Assembly (NCBI GenBank): GCA_019239895.1
Contig: JAFAZH010000050.1
Span: 1 to 64,000, forward strand
Length of the DNA stretch: 64,000 nucleotides
DNA from: Abditibacteriaceae bacterium
Lineage (GTDB): Bacteria > Armatimonadota > Abditibacteriia > Abditibacteriales > Abditibacteriaceae
Direction: 5' to 3'
Made by a program: the position numbers and the translations under genes. Positions 41,557 to 50,220 of this stretch are shown here, in pieces (position 1 is the stretch's first letter; each line of letters starts with the position of its first letter). The notes under the pieces were generated by a model. It saw only the letters and a list, made by a program, of their open reading frames with translations, was not told where the DNA came from and did no database searches.

Positions 41557-44500
41557 TTAACGCATCGGGATTTGCCATTGATTTTCCTTGAGTGGCCCCG
41601 GTTTAGGATTCGGGGTTCCCGTAATTACCGCTACTTGCGGGAAGAATGTGAAGGGCAAGAGCGTGATGTTGGTGGGTGTCGTGTAGTGCATGACATTGCG
41701 CGCATTATTCACATCCGAAAGCTTCTGGCCATGCATCTGTTCATGGGCCAAAAGCTCGCCTATAATGGCGGCATTGGCACCCACCACTAAGGCAGGTTGG
41801 TCTGCCCCAATATTTGAACTCAAACCAATGACACCATCGCCCGCGTTACCGGCTTTCACGGTTTCAGAAGTTTTGGGATCAGCCGTTAATTTGTGGTCGC
41901 GGGCAAAGCCTTGGTTGCCCGGCATGGCCGGATCAGTATCAATGGTGATCTTATTAGCAGTTATTGCGGTGATCTTAAATGTCTCGGCATTGCCGTTTTT
42001 TGGGTTAGACAAACGATAGGTGCCTCCGACATAAAGGCCCCGCGTGCCCGGCATGGAGATCGTGGTGTCGTCCTTAGCAACATTGGCTGAAATATACCAG
42101 TTATCAATGAAGGTATCTTTGAGCAGCACCATATCGGTATAATGAGCGCCATCGTCTTTCAGCGCCTTATAAATTGCGCCGGTTTCAGGATTAGGATTGG
42201 CGGCGGGACCATTGTTATAATAGTCAACGCGCCCGTTGTCGTTTGGATCGAAAGCCACCCCAAACTTCTTAGGTGCGGCCAGAGAAGCGCGTACCACCGG
42301 ATACTTAAGGAAGGAATTGGCTTTCTTTGTAATATCCGCCGCCGGTATCGCTGGGGGAATTGTATCGTCCTCGGCACCGGTTTTGAAAACTCGGTAATAT
42401 TTACCCATTAACTCAATTTCATGGTACACATTGACATTAATCGTAGCGCACACTTCTCCAGTGGCCGTGCCCAACCTGGCATCAACTTCCGTCTGATTCT
42501 TGTTTTTGTTCTGCCCCAGAATTTTGAGCAAGAACCCAGCCGCAGGCGTTTTCCCTGGCACTTCCACTTTGGCAACCGAAGCGTCACGGGAAACGAAAGC
42601 TATTTTCGAGGCATCCGCTAAACCCTGAATCGTGACTTTAACAAAAGTGAAGTCTTCCTTTTTGACAGAGACGTGGTCATCATTGGGGTCTTGTGCAAAC
42701 ATCTCGTCATACCCATAGCGATTGCCAGCATCAGTTTCCGGGGCGCGGGAGAAGCGCACGATGACTGCCGTAACTCGCACAGCATCCTTACAGTTCAACT
42801 GTGCCGCATCGCCAGTGGGAGTCACTTCAACTTCAATTTGTTTAGCCCCTAACTGAATGCCCTCCACAAAAAGGGTGATCGTGCGCGTGGCACCCGTAAC
42901 ACCTAACTGGGCCGGAGTAAGGACAACATTGGACGGCACAAAATCGCCACCCCCGACGACACTATCTTTATCGCGTTGCGTCCCACCGTTTTTCGTCCAG
43001 ATGCGCAGGCTACCCAGTGCCGGGGTATAAGTTGGCGGGCCACCACCAACTCCTGCTACCCTGGTGACACCGGCAGGATCGGAGGCACTGTAGAGGAATT
43101 TTATTTTCGCTTTGTCAAGGTCAATGGGGGCTGGAATTTCCAACACCAGACGCGTAAATTCAACGCCAGCAGAAATATCGTCCGGGGTGCCAGCCATCCC
43201 ATCTAAATTAAAGCCATCAGCAAAACCGGGGATGTCGTCATCGTCTCTATCTTGGTCGTTGACAGCTAATATCTTACCGGGTTTGGCTGATTCATCTTCA
43301 ATCGCATCCTCTATGGGGGTACGGGCTGGTGCGCCACTACCATTGTTGTTATCAGAGTCAACATCCAGATCAACTTTCATCACAGTAGAGCGAACCGCAT
43401 CGTTGCAACTTCCCGTTAGAGCACCGCCGGGAGTGACATCTACGACAATCCGCTGATCGCCAAGCGTAGCACTATGGTTTATGCCTTCTAAAAACAAAGT
43501 CACGACCCGCGTGCCGCCAGTAAAACCGAGTTCAGAGGCAGGTATAGTCGCCCCAGAGGGCACAAAGTCGCCCCCGGTAGTCACGCTGGCTTTGTTACGC
43601 GACGCGCCGCCTTTTTTCCAGATACGCAAATGCCCAGCGGCGGGCGCGTAGCCAAAGTCCGGCGCGGTTCCAGTCTTAGTCACGCCTGCCGGGTCGGAGG
43701 CGCTATAAGTGAACTTTATTTTGGCCGTGGTGAGGTCTATCGGGGCTGAAAGCTCTAAGACTAAATGCACAAAGACACCAGCAGAATTGAAATCGGCGAA
43801 GTTGGGAATACCATTATCATTGGAGTCGCCATCATCCACCGCCAGGAGTTTGCCGGGCTTATCAGCATCGTCTTCGATTTTATCTTCGGCCTCACTCCGT
43901 TCGGGTGCGCCCAGGCCATTATTATTATCCGAGTCAATATCTAAATCTACCTTGGCCACAATAATCTTCTGCTGCTTAGAATCTTGATTGCCAGCGGTAT
44001 CAGTCGCTGTCCAGGTGATCGTAGTGGTCTTGCCGCCCGGATAAGGATCATCCAGTTTCTTGCCATCATCGCGGACACCTTTGACCGTGACTCCAGGGCA
44101 GTTATCCGTTGCCGTGGCCATACCAGGATTAATCGTGGCCGTTTCTAATCCGGGATCATTGCACTTGGTAATGTCTGGCGGGACGGTGATTTTGGGCTTT
44201 TCGCGGTCTTCAACCGTTATCGTAAACGTACACGTCACAGTGTTGGCTGCCGTGGCACTCCGCTGGCCGCGCCGCCCAACCGAATTCGACCCTCCACCTG
44301 AACCGGTAGAGGCCGTTGCGGTGCAGGTGACGGTTGTAACGCCTTTTTCAAAGGTGGAACCCGAAGGTGGATTAGAGGTAACCGAAGAGACTGGCCCGGT
44401 GGTCGTGGGAGGCGGAAATCTCACAACAGCAGAGCAGAGTCCCGGATCAGTGGAAACGGTAATATCTTTGGGACAGGTGATAGTGATCCCGGCTGCACTG

Positions 44501-44589
44501 GCCACCTTAGCCCCTGGGACACCATAGCTCATCAACAGCAACATGACGGCCAGCACAAAAATCCGGCTTCTGCTTCGTGAACGCTCCAT
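41557..44589 (-). CDS. Large exported HYR-domain protein with metzincin-like C-terminal motif
   Basis: A 1010-aa exported protein (signal peptide with IFVLAVMLLLMSYGVPGA). Two HYR (hyalin) modules come first (ITCPKDITVSTDPGLCSAVV; ITVPPDITKCNDPGL, TWTATDTAGNQDSKQQ). Two long duplicated modules follow, each starting KVDLDxDSDNNNGxGAPxR and containing Asp-rich calcium-type loops (DDGDSNDNGIPNFAD, NDQDRDDDDIPGFAD) and an RxxxSVxxGGDFVPS strand. Near the C-terminus HEQMH (949-953), D959 and NVMHY (965-969) form a zinc-protease-like motif. The start is the methionine after GGAGATGAAG. It is probably a surface adhesin or protease; activity is uncertain because the usual glycine of the metzincin loop is absent. 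Confidence 0.75.
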   Translation of the reverse strand: MERSRSRSRIFVLAVMLLLMSYGVPGAKVASAAGITITCPKDITVSTDPGLCSAVVRFPPPTTTGPVSSVTSNPPSGSTFEKGVTTVTCTATASTGSGGGSNSVGRRGQRSATAANTVTCTFTITVEDREKPKITVPPDITKCNDPGLETATINPGMATATDNCPGVTVKGVRDDGKKLDDPYPGGKTTTITWTATDTAGNQDSKQQKIIVAKVDLDIDSDNNNGLGAPERSEAEDKIEDDADKPGKLLAVDDGDSNDNGIPNFADFNSAGVFVHLVLELSAPIDLTTAKIKFTYSASDPAGVTKTGTAPDFGYAPAAGHLRIWKKGGASRNKASVTTGGDFVPSGATIPASELGFTGGTRVVTLFLEGINHSATLGDQRIVVDVTPGGALTGSCNDAVRSTVMKVDLDVDSDNNNGSGAPARTPIEDAIEDESAKPGKILAVNDQDRDDDDIPGFADGFNLDGMAGTPDDISAGVEFTRLVLEIPAPIDLDKAKIKFLYSASDPAGVTRVAGVGGGPPTYTPALGSLRIWTKNGGTQRDKDSVVGGGDFVPSNVVLTPAQLGVTGATRTITLFVEGIQLGAKQIEVEVTPTGDAAQLNCKDAVRVTAVIVRFSRAPETDAGNRYGYDEMFAQDPNDDHVSVKKEDFTFVKVTIQGLADASKIAFVSRDASVAKVEVPGKTPAAGFLLKILGQNKNKNQTEVDARLGTATGEVCATINVNVYHEIELMGKYYRVFKTGAEDDTIPPAIPAADITKKANSFLKYPVVRASLAAPKKFGVAFDPNDNGRVDYYNNGPAANPNPETGAIYKALKDDGAHYTDMVLLKDTFIDNWYISANVAKDDTTISMPGTRGLYVGGTYRLSNPKNGNAETFKITAITANKITIDTDPAMPGNQGFARDHKLTADPKTSETVKAGNAGDGVIGLSSNIGADQPALVVGANAAIIGELLAHEQMHGQKLSDVNNARNVMHYTTPTNITLLPFTFFPQVAVITGTPNPKPGPLKENQWQIPMR

Positions 44590-44817
44590 CTTCATCTCCT
44601 TTAACTGATGATCAGGCACAGCACAGGGTTATGCAGGCCAGCGATGAAACAGAGATGGGCGACAGTTGCGATAATGAAAGTGTGTAGGGATGTGCAAGTT
44701 TAGCTATATTTTGAAGTTAGACCTGCTAAAACGGTGACATTATAACACTTTTGCAGAAAAATAAACAATAATTCAAAAAATTTCAGATTTTCGAGAATTT
44801 TCTTAGGAGCAATAACA

Positions 44818-45834
44818 GTGGCAAAAATCAAAGTTGGCATTATTGGCTGTGGCGGGCGAGGACGCGAGCACGCGGCAGGTTATGCGGCTTCAGAGCAAGT
44901 GCAGATTGTCGCCGTCGCTGATCCCGTCAAGGAATCGGCTCAAACATTAGCGGAAAAGCATGGAGCAAGCGGCGTGTATGAGGATTACCAGCAGATGCTT
45001 AAAGAGCAGCAACTCGATATGGTGAGCGTTTGCACCTGGACGGGGCAGCATCATCAACAGGTTTTAGATACTGTGGCGGCTGGGGCTAAAGCGATTAACT
45101 GTGAAAAGCCAATGGCCCCAACCTGGGGCGAGTCCCGCGAGATTCACCAGGCGGCGGAGAAGGCAGGCGTGCAAATGACCTTTTGCCATCAACGCCGCTT
45201 TTTGGCCCAGTTCATCAAAGCGCGAGAGTTGGCGCAAAGCGGCGCGGTGGGCAAACTGATTCGCTTCGAGGGCTTTTGTCCTAACCTGTTCGACTGGGGC
45301 ACCCACTGGTTTGATATGTTCTTCTTCTACAACAACGAGACCCCGGCTAAATGGGTGATGGGACAGATCGAATTACGCGATTCGCGCACCGTTTTTGCCG
45401 TGCCAGTGGAGTCGCAAGGTTTATCCTATATCGAATTCGAGAACGGTGTGCATGGCTTAATGATTACTGGTCGTGAGGTATGGGGTGGCTGCGCCACACG
45501 CATCATCGGCACGGAAGGCATAATTGAAGTCCCCACCAGTGATGGCGAACAAGTGCGACTACTGCGCAATGGGGGCAAGGGCTGGGAAACACCCAGCTTA
45601 GCCGATAAGCTGCCGCAACGCAATGCGACGGTGCTGTCTATCTTAGATGCCATTGATTGCTTCCAATCAGGCCGGGAACCAGAACTCAGCAGCCGCAAAG
45701 CGTATCAGGCAACCGAGCTTATCTTTGCCACCTATGAGTCGGCTCGCCGCCGAGGGCGCATTGACTTACCGTTGGAAATTGAAGATTCTCCTCTAATCTC
45801 CATGCTCAACGCGCAACAAGACTTGCCGGTTTAG
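44818..45834 (+). CDS. Gfo/Idh/MocA-family oxidoreductase
   Basis: A 338-aa NAD(P)-dependent sugar-type dehydrogenase. Rossmann motif IGIIGCGGRGREHAAGY-like (VGIIGCGGRGREHAAGYAAS), the substrate-coenzyme EKP motif NCEKPMAPTWGES with the lysine, and a C-terminal alpha/beta domain. It starts with GTG behind TAGGAGC. These enzymes act on sugars, inositols and amino sugars; substrate is unknown. It fits the saccharide-degrading theme of the region. Confidence 0.9.
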   Translation: MAKIKVGIIGCGGRGREHAAGYAASEQVQIVAVADPVKESAQTLAEKHGASGVYEDYQQMLKEQQLDMVSVCTWTGQHHQQVLDTVAAGAKAINCEKPMAPTWGESREIHQAAEKAGVQMTFCHQRRFLAQFIKARELAQSGAVGKLIRFEGFCPNLFDWGTHWFDMFFFYNNETPAKWVMGQIELRDSRTVFAVPVESQGLSYIEFENGVHGLMITGREVWGGCATRIIGTEGIIEVPTSDGEQVRLLRNGGKGWETPSLADKLPQRNATVLSILDAIDCFQSGREPELSSRKAYQATELIFATYESARRRGRIDLPLEIEDSPLISMLNAQQDLPV

Positions 45835-45890
45835 CTTTAGGTGACCCTCATAATCCTACAGATTCAGCGAACGTAGGGGCACCGCGTCGG

Positions 45891-45996
45891 TCATGCTGAG
45901 CGAAGCGAAGCATCTAATATGCGGAGCTATGGAGTGATAAATACAATTATGACTCTATGAACGCTCTTAGCAGATGCTTCGCTTCGCTCAGCATGA
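45891..45996. repeat. Inverted repeat with 25-bp perfect arms (TCATGCTGAGCG family)
   Basis: Arms 45891-45915 and 45972-45996 (TCATGCTGAGCGAAGCGAAG at the outer side) are perfect reverse complements with 56 bp between them. It occupies the 249-bp gap between a convergent pair. Similar TCATGCTGAGCG elements are common dispersed repeats in many bacteria. The inside is AT-rich and has no gene. Confidence 0.8.
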
Positions 45997-46083
45997 CAAA
46001 CTCCGATATTATCATTAAGTCAGAGTCTCTTAATCAGTTCGCTCTTTTGGTCTAAAACAGGATTGGATTATAACGGCTGCTCT

Positions 46084-46539
46084 TTATCTAACCCGCACCC
46101 ATAGTTCCTCAATTCTCTCGCCTTGTGAAAGCCTGCCTGTGTGATGCCACCGTGTAGCGGTTACCTGGTCATTAAAGATTTGTGGTTTACCAATCAGACC
46201 TTTAATGTCTCTACCAAGACCATATTGAACATTCTCCTGATACACGTTGCCTTTGAGAAGATAGGTGCCACCGGCCACACGAGTCACCTGCCCGCTTTTG
46301 GCATCATACGTTACCATTGACCAGTGCGATGGAGTTATGTGCTTGAGCATAACACTCGTCTGCGGCCAGGGTTTAAAGTTCGTCATCCGCCCATATTTGA
46401 GTGAAACCACGCGCCAGGTGCCGATCAATTGACTGGTCTTGATGCCCTGGCTTGATGGTTTTGCTTGCGCCATAATTTGGCATTGAGCCACGGCCAAAAG
46501 TGCAAGCGGCAAGGCTGGCTTCATCATATGCATCAACAT
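46084..46539 (-). CDS. Exported lipocalin-like small protein
   Basis: A 151-aa protein with a signal peptide (MKPALPLALLAVAQCQIMAQ) and a lipocalin-like strand pattern: LIGTWRVVSLKYGR, SHWSMVTYDAKSGQ, GGTYLLKGNVYQENVQYG, QVTATRWHHTGRL. The opening GTW is the usual lipocalin-like start. Ligand unknown. No good ribosome binding site; three nearby Met codons leave the exact start uncertain. Confidence 0.7.
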   Translation of the reverse strand: MLMHMMKPALPLALLAVAQCQIMAQAKPSSQGIKTSQLIGTWRVVSLKYGRMTNFKPWPQTSVMLKHITPSHWSMVTYDAKSGQVTRVAGGTYLLKGNVYQENVQYGLGRDIKGLIGKPQIFNDQVTATRWHHTGRLSQGERIEELWVRVR

Positions 46540-46609
46540 ATTATTTCAGTGAACTTCTATGCAATTTGGTTTAGCAAAACTGTGGTCATAATATACTTGA
46601 TGCAGTAAG

Positions 46610-46804
46610 TTATGAAGGTTTCTGAGGGTGCGTCTTTTTGTAATATCTTTCATCTATCCAACACTTAATTAATATGACAAGTCCTGTCAGTCCTAAGGCC
46701 AAGCCAAAGATAAACTCGCCCCACGACATAGGAGTAAAGTTCTTATTGATAAAAGGGCTTTGCGTTCCCAACCACTTCCAGATATGAACACACCAGGGCC
46801 ACAC
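46610..46804 (-). CDS. Small single-pass membrane protein
   Basis: A possible 64-aa protein starting at GTG: a tryptophan-rich segment, then a membrane helix (EFIFGLALGLTGLVILIKCW) and a basic tail (DERYYKKTHPQKPS). The composition is plausible for a real membrane peptide, but the start is weak, no ribosome binding site is seen, and no family is recognised. Confidence 0.35.
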   Translation of the reverse strand: MWPWCVHIWKWLGTQSPFINKNFTPMSWGEFIFGLALGLTGLVILIKCWIDERYYKKTHPQKPS

Positions 46805-46833
46805 ATTAATTCACCATTGCAAGTATAAAACAA

Positions 46834-46861
46834 CAGCCTACTCAGTTCTCCGAGTAGGCTG
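46834..46861. terminator. Hairpin between minus-strand genes
   Basis: Stem CAGCCTACTC with GAGTAGGCTG (46834-46843 with 46852-46861), 8-nt loop, located after the stop of the lipoprotein gene at 46887 and before the small membrane gene. On the minus strand it is flanked by T-rich sequence (from TATAAAACAAC reverse), so it fits a terminator of the lipoprotein transcript. Confidence 0.75.
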
Positions 46862-46886
46862 CTTCGTTGGAGTCTCTATAAGCTAA

Positions 46887-47810
46887 CTAAACTTTAGCGC
46901 CCTGAAAGGTTCCTGATCCGTTAGCTGTGCCATCCTGTAATGTCGTGGTGAAGGTGCCCGAAACGGTAACCGCGCCATTGCGTGCTACGGACGTGCCACT
47001 GAGCCGAGAGGTGAAGGTGGCGGGTGGAGTGGTCGGCAGCGTACCGGTTACGTTCACCGTGATCTTACCTGCCCGGTCTATACTGCCCGTTGCCGGAAAG
47101 CTCATGCCGGGGAACTCTTGCTGTTGGGCGGTGCCTGTCAGTTTGCCATTGGCATCTACTGTCACGTCAAAGCTGCCATGAATGTTCTGGCCGTTGCTGC
47201 CCGTAAAGGTGCCCGTGTAATGACCAGCATAAAGAAAAGCTGGAGTGGGAGTAACAGTAGGTTGTGTCGTGGGGCGAGGTGTAACAGTTGCCGCTGGTGT
47301 GGGCGAACCATTGGGATTGTTGTTGCCCGTGAAGGTGCCACTGCCGATGGTTTGACCCTTAAATGGCCCTGTGGTCGCTTTGGAAACAAATGTCCCGGAG
47401 AGGGTAGTAATTCCATTATTCGTGACCGCGTTGCCCGTCAACGTGCTGACTAAAGTGCTTGAAGTTCCGCCAGGGCCAACAGGAGCGTTGGCCGTCACCG
47501 TAGCAGTCACTTTACCGTTGCGGTCTATCGTCCCCGTGGCGGGGAATGTCACTCCCGGCAGTTCCTGCTGCTGGGCAGTGCCGGTGAGTTTGCCATTTTG
47601 ATCTACATTGGCGTCAAAGCTGCCATGAATACCCTGCCCGGTGAAAGTGCCGGTGTAATGGCCAGCATAAGGAAACGAAGGCGAAGGATTATTAATGAGA
47701 CCGCTGCCACTGCCGCCCCCGCCACAACCAGGCACTAAAACTGCCGTCGGCAGCACGCAGACTGCGACAGCAATGAGATGCTGCCATTTCAGAGACCGAT
47801 ACTTTTGCAT
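46887..47810 (-). CDS. Lipoprotein with two repeated domains, family A
   Basis: A 307-aa lipoprotein (HLIAVAVCVLPTAVLVPGC, cysteine then GGGGSGSG). The mature protein holds two copies of a roughly 100-aa domain, each opening FxYAGHYTGTFTGxxxxGxxIHGSFD and containing KLTGTAQQQE, PGxxFPATGxIDR and GKxTxxVT. A Pro/Thr linker (about residues 160-185, PTPAATVTPRPTTQPTV) separates them. The signal and domain resemble the shorter lipoprotein at 33913-34461. Function unknown. GAGGAG lies just upstream of the ATG. Confidence 0.82.
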   Translation of the reverse strand: MQKYRSLKWQHLIAVAVCVLPTAVLVPGCGGGGSGSGLINNPSPSFPYAGHYTGTFTGQGIHGSFDANVDQNGKLTGTAQQQELPGVTFPATGTIDRNGKVTATVTANAPVGPGGTSSTLVSTLTGNAVTNNGITTLSGTFVSKATTGPFKGQTIGSGTFTGNNNPNGSPTPAATVTPRPTTQPTVTPTPAFLYAGHYTGTFTGSNGQNIHGSFDVTVDANGKLTGTAQQQEFPGMSFPATGSIDRAGKITVNVTGTLPTTPPATFTSRLSGTSVARNGAVTVSGTFTTTLQDGTANGSGTFQGAKV

Positions 47811-47919
47811 ATAGACTCCTCTATAATTTCTACTTCGATTAAGTAGTGTGCGCTGATTTTAGCGTAATAGAGGAGCAATGGCAATACTTTAGGGTAAACC
47901 TTAGAGAATCTTAATCAAC

Positions 47920-47954
47920 AAAAGCGGACGCGCGATTTTTTCGCGTCCGCTTTT
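47920..47954 (-). terminator. Terminator after DUF4142-like gene
   Basis: A 13-bp perfect stem (47920-47932 with 47942-47954) with an AAAA start and TTTT end works on both strands. It lies downstream of the minus-strand gene ending at 47983. Confidence 0.85.
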
Positions 47955-47982
47955 GTCCCGACCTGTTTATGGCTTAATACGA

Positions 47983-48702
47983 TTAGCTATGCATTGGCAT
48001 CTTCATGAAAGGCATCATCTGCCGGATATGTTTCTTCGCCAGGTTAGCCCGCTTATGCATGAAGGCTTTCACAGCCGGGCTTTGACTGTGCGACCAGCGC
48101 GACTGTGAATTGACGACTGCTGTGACATGGTCTTGATGGGTCGCGTGCAGCATTTGCATGGCGGAACCCAAAACCGGAGCTTTACGCACCACCGCCAATT
48201 GCGGGTCGCCTCCATTACGATGAATTAAAGCCATAAGCTGCGGGCCAGCGGCCTTGTGCTCCCGAATCCAACGGCCAAACATACTGGCAATGCGCAGATT
48301 AGTGCGTCCTCCCATCTTGCGGAAGGCAGCTTGCTGGGCTGTCAATTGCTGAATTTCACCTTTTTCCTCGGCCAAGGTGCGAATTAACATAGCGGCATTA
48401 TCATTAACGGCCATCTCATCGAAAGGCTGTTGAGTGGGGGAACCGCCTCTGGTGCCAGGGGGAACTTTCTGCTTAAACCGGGCAGCCACGGGAGGTGTGG
48501 TTTTAGCCGCAGTGGAGTCGGTTGTGCCAGTTCCACTACTTGTTCCCCCAGGGGCAGTTTGCGTTGTATTATCCGGCGTCCCATTACCCTGCCCGGCACT
48601 GCCCTGATTAGTATCTTGAGCTAAACTCACGCTACACACGGCACCAGTCAGCAGGGCCGCCGCCAGACCTGCTTTGGCCCAATGTTGTCTTACACTATTC
48701 AT
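47983..48702 (-). CDS. DUF4142-like exported protein
   Basis: A 239-aa exported protein. Signal peptide (AGLAAALLTGAVCSVSLAQD) then a Thr/Gly/Asn-rich low-complexity segment (NQGSAGQGNGTPDNTTQT) up to about residue 85. The remainder is a helical, ferritin-like domain (MAVNDNAAMLIRTLAEEKGE, LGSAMQMLHATHQDHV, KRANLAKKHIRQMM) typical of DUF4142 proteins, though divergent. The His-rich helices could bind metal or haem, which is a guess. GAGAGGA upstream supports the start. Confidence 0.6.
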   Translation of the reverse strand: MNSVRQHWAKAGLAAALLTGAVCSVSLAQDTNQGSAGQGNGTPDNTTQTAPGGTSSGTGTTDSTAAKTTPPVAARFKQKVPPGTRGGSPTQQPFDEMAVNDNAAMLIRTLAEEKGEIQQLTAQQAAFRKMGGRTNLRIASMFGRWIREHKAAGPQLMALIHRNGGDPQLAVVRKAPVLGSAMQMLHATHQDHVTAVVNSQSRWSHSQSPAVKAFMHKRANLAKKHIRQMMPFMKMPMHS

Positions 48703-48830
48703 TTTGTCCTCTCTCTTCCCTGGTTAATTATCCATGCGACTGCTACTTCAAATGGCCTTTCATGGGTAATCTTAAGCTGTAAACAATGCAAGAAAAATGC
48801 CGCACCGGGAGCAAGAGAACAGGGGTTGAT

Positions 48831-50099
48831 CTACGCTCGTGCGGCGAAACGGGCCGCGGCCCGCCCCGCGACAGTACCACTACTCCAGGCCCATTGAAAG
48901 TTGTAACCGCCAAGCCAACCATCTACATCCATAATTTCACCGGCAAAGAAAAGTCCTGGCACAAGGCGGGACATCATCGTGGCAGGCTCGATTTCATCCA
49001 GAGATATGCCACCAGCGGTCGCTTCTGCCTTGGTGTAACCAGCCACTTCACTAACGGGTAAAGGGGAGTCGAGTAAGGCTTGGCGCACCCCTGTCTGTTG
49101 CTGCGGGCTAAGTTTTCCCAGAGCTACGGCGGGGGGCACCTTCGCTTCAGTTAACACAGTTTCAGCCACGCGGCGGGGGAGTAGTTCTGCGATGACATTA
49201 ACCACACTCTTTTTCGACTCACGGCGGACTAATTCCTGCCAGAACCTCCCTTCCTCCCCATCCGCCACTTGCGGCAAAAGCCTTAAGCCTACCTGGGCCT
49301 GGGGGTGCATCCAACGCTCCCTTGCCACATGACGACTGAGATTTAGCGCCGCCGGGCCGCTATAACCAACGTGGGTAAAGAGAAAGGAATTGCTATATTC
49401 AGCTAACTTGTTGGCACCATTCTTTAATTGCAAACGCACCGGCAAAGTAATGCCACTTAACCCGGCATGAAGCGTGGGAGTGGCCAATAACGGCGTGAGC
49501 GCAGGCGTAGTGGGCACTAAAGTATGGCCCAGACGAGTGGCAAATCCATAACCTGCGCCATTGCTACCCGACTTAGGTAAAGCCAGACCACCCGTGCATA
49601 ATACCACCGCTTTCGCCCGCCAAACATTAGATGGCGTCTGCACTTCCCACTCCACTGCCGCAGCATCTCTCTCCTGAGTAGAAGGACGTGGGCGGATGTC
49701 TGTGACAGGTTGCTCGGTGACTAAATTTGCACCAGCCTGGCCTACCACATTTAAAAGCGCATTTAGGACAGTGCGCGACGAATCAGTGACCGGAAAATAT
49801 TTACCTGTCTCTTCCAGTTTGAGTTGCACTCCGATACGCTCAAAAAAGCGATGGGTCGCTTCCATGTTAAAGGCACGCAACACGCGCCCGATAAAGGACG
49901 AGGAGCCGCCATGAAAGCGCGAGGCATCCACATATTCATTGGTGACATTGCAGCGTCCCCCACCCGCCACCAGAATCTTAGCTCCGATCTTCTGCTGCGA
50001 ATCCAACACGATAACCTGAGCGCCACGCTCTCCCGCTGCGATAGCAGCCATTAGTCCTGCCGCGCCCGCGCCCACAATAACCACATCAACTTGCTCCAT
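48831..50099 (-). CDS. HI0933/BaiN-like FAD-dependent oxidoreductase
   Basis: A 422-aa flavoprotein. The N-terminal FAD motif is VDVVIVGAGAAGLMAAIAAG, then the family signature KILVAGGGRCNVTNEY, and near the end GLFFAGEIMDVDGWLGGYNF with FQWAWSSGTVAGRAAARFA. Homologues include the bile-acid enzyme BaiN and YhiN-like proteins of unknown role. The ATG at 50099 removes 25 residues of the longest frame that have no resemblance to the family. It stands alone; substrate unknown. Confidence 0.9.
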   Translation of the reverse strand: MEQVDVVIVGAGAAGLMAAIAAGERGAQVIVLDSQQKIGAKILVAGGGRCNVTNEYVDASRFHGGSSSFIGRVLRAFNMEATHRFFERIGVQLKLEETGKYFPVTDSSRTVLNALLNVVGQAGANLVTEQPVTDIRPRPSTQERDAAAVEWEVQTPSNVWRAKAVVLCTGGLALPKSGSNGAGYGFATRLGHTLVPTTPALTPLLATPTLHAGLSGITLPVRLQLKNGANKLAEYSNSFLFTHVGYSGPAALNLSRHVARERWMHPQAQVGLRLLPQVADGEEGRFWQELVRRESKKSVVNVIAELLPRRVAETVLTEAKVPPAVALGKLSPQQQTGVRQALLDSPLPVSEVAGYTKAEATAGGISLDEIEPATMMSRLVPGLFFAGEIMDVDGWLGGYNFQWAWSSGTVAGRAAARFAARA

Positions 50100-50150
50100 A
50101 AATGTCAGTTTACGTAAACGGCAGCATCCATCTTGTGGGCCGCTGAAAGC

Positions 50151-50187
50151 AAGAGCCGGGACAATGTTAGTCATTGTCCCGGCTCTT
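50151..50187 (-). terminator. Terminator after C25 peptidase gene
   Basis: A perfect 16-bp stem (50151-50166 with 50172-50187) and 5-nt loop lie just past the stop of the minus-strand peptidase gene, with A/T-rich flanks. It also overlaps the 5' leader of the HI0933-type gene. Confidence 0.75.
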
Positions 50188-50220
50188 TACTCGTTACAGC
50201 TTATTACAATGGTTATCTGG

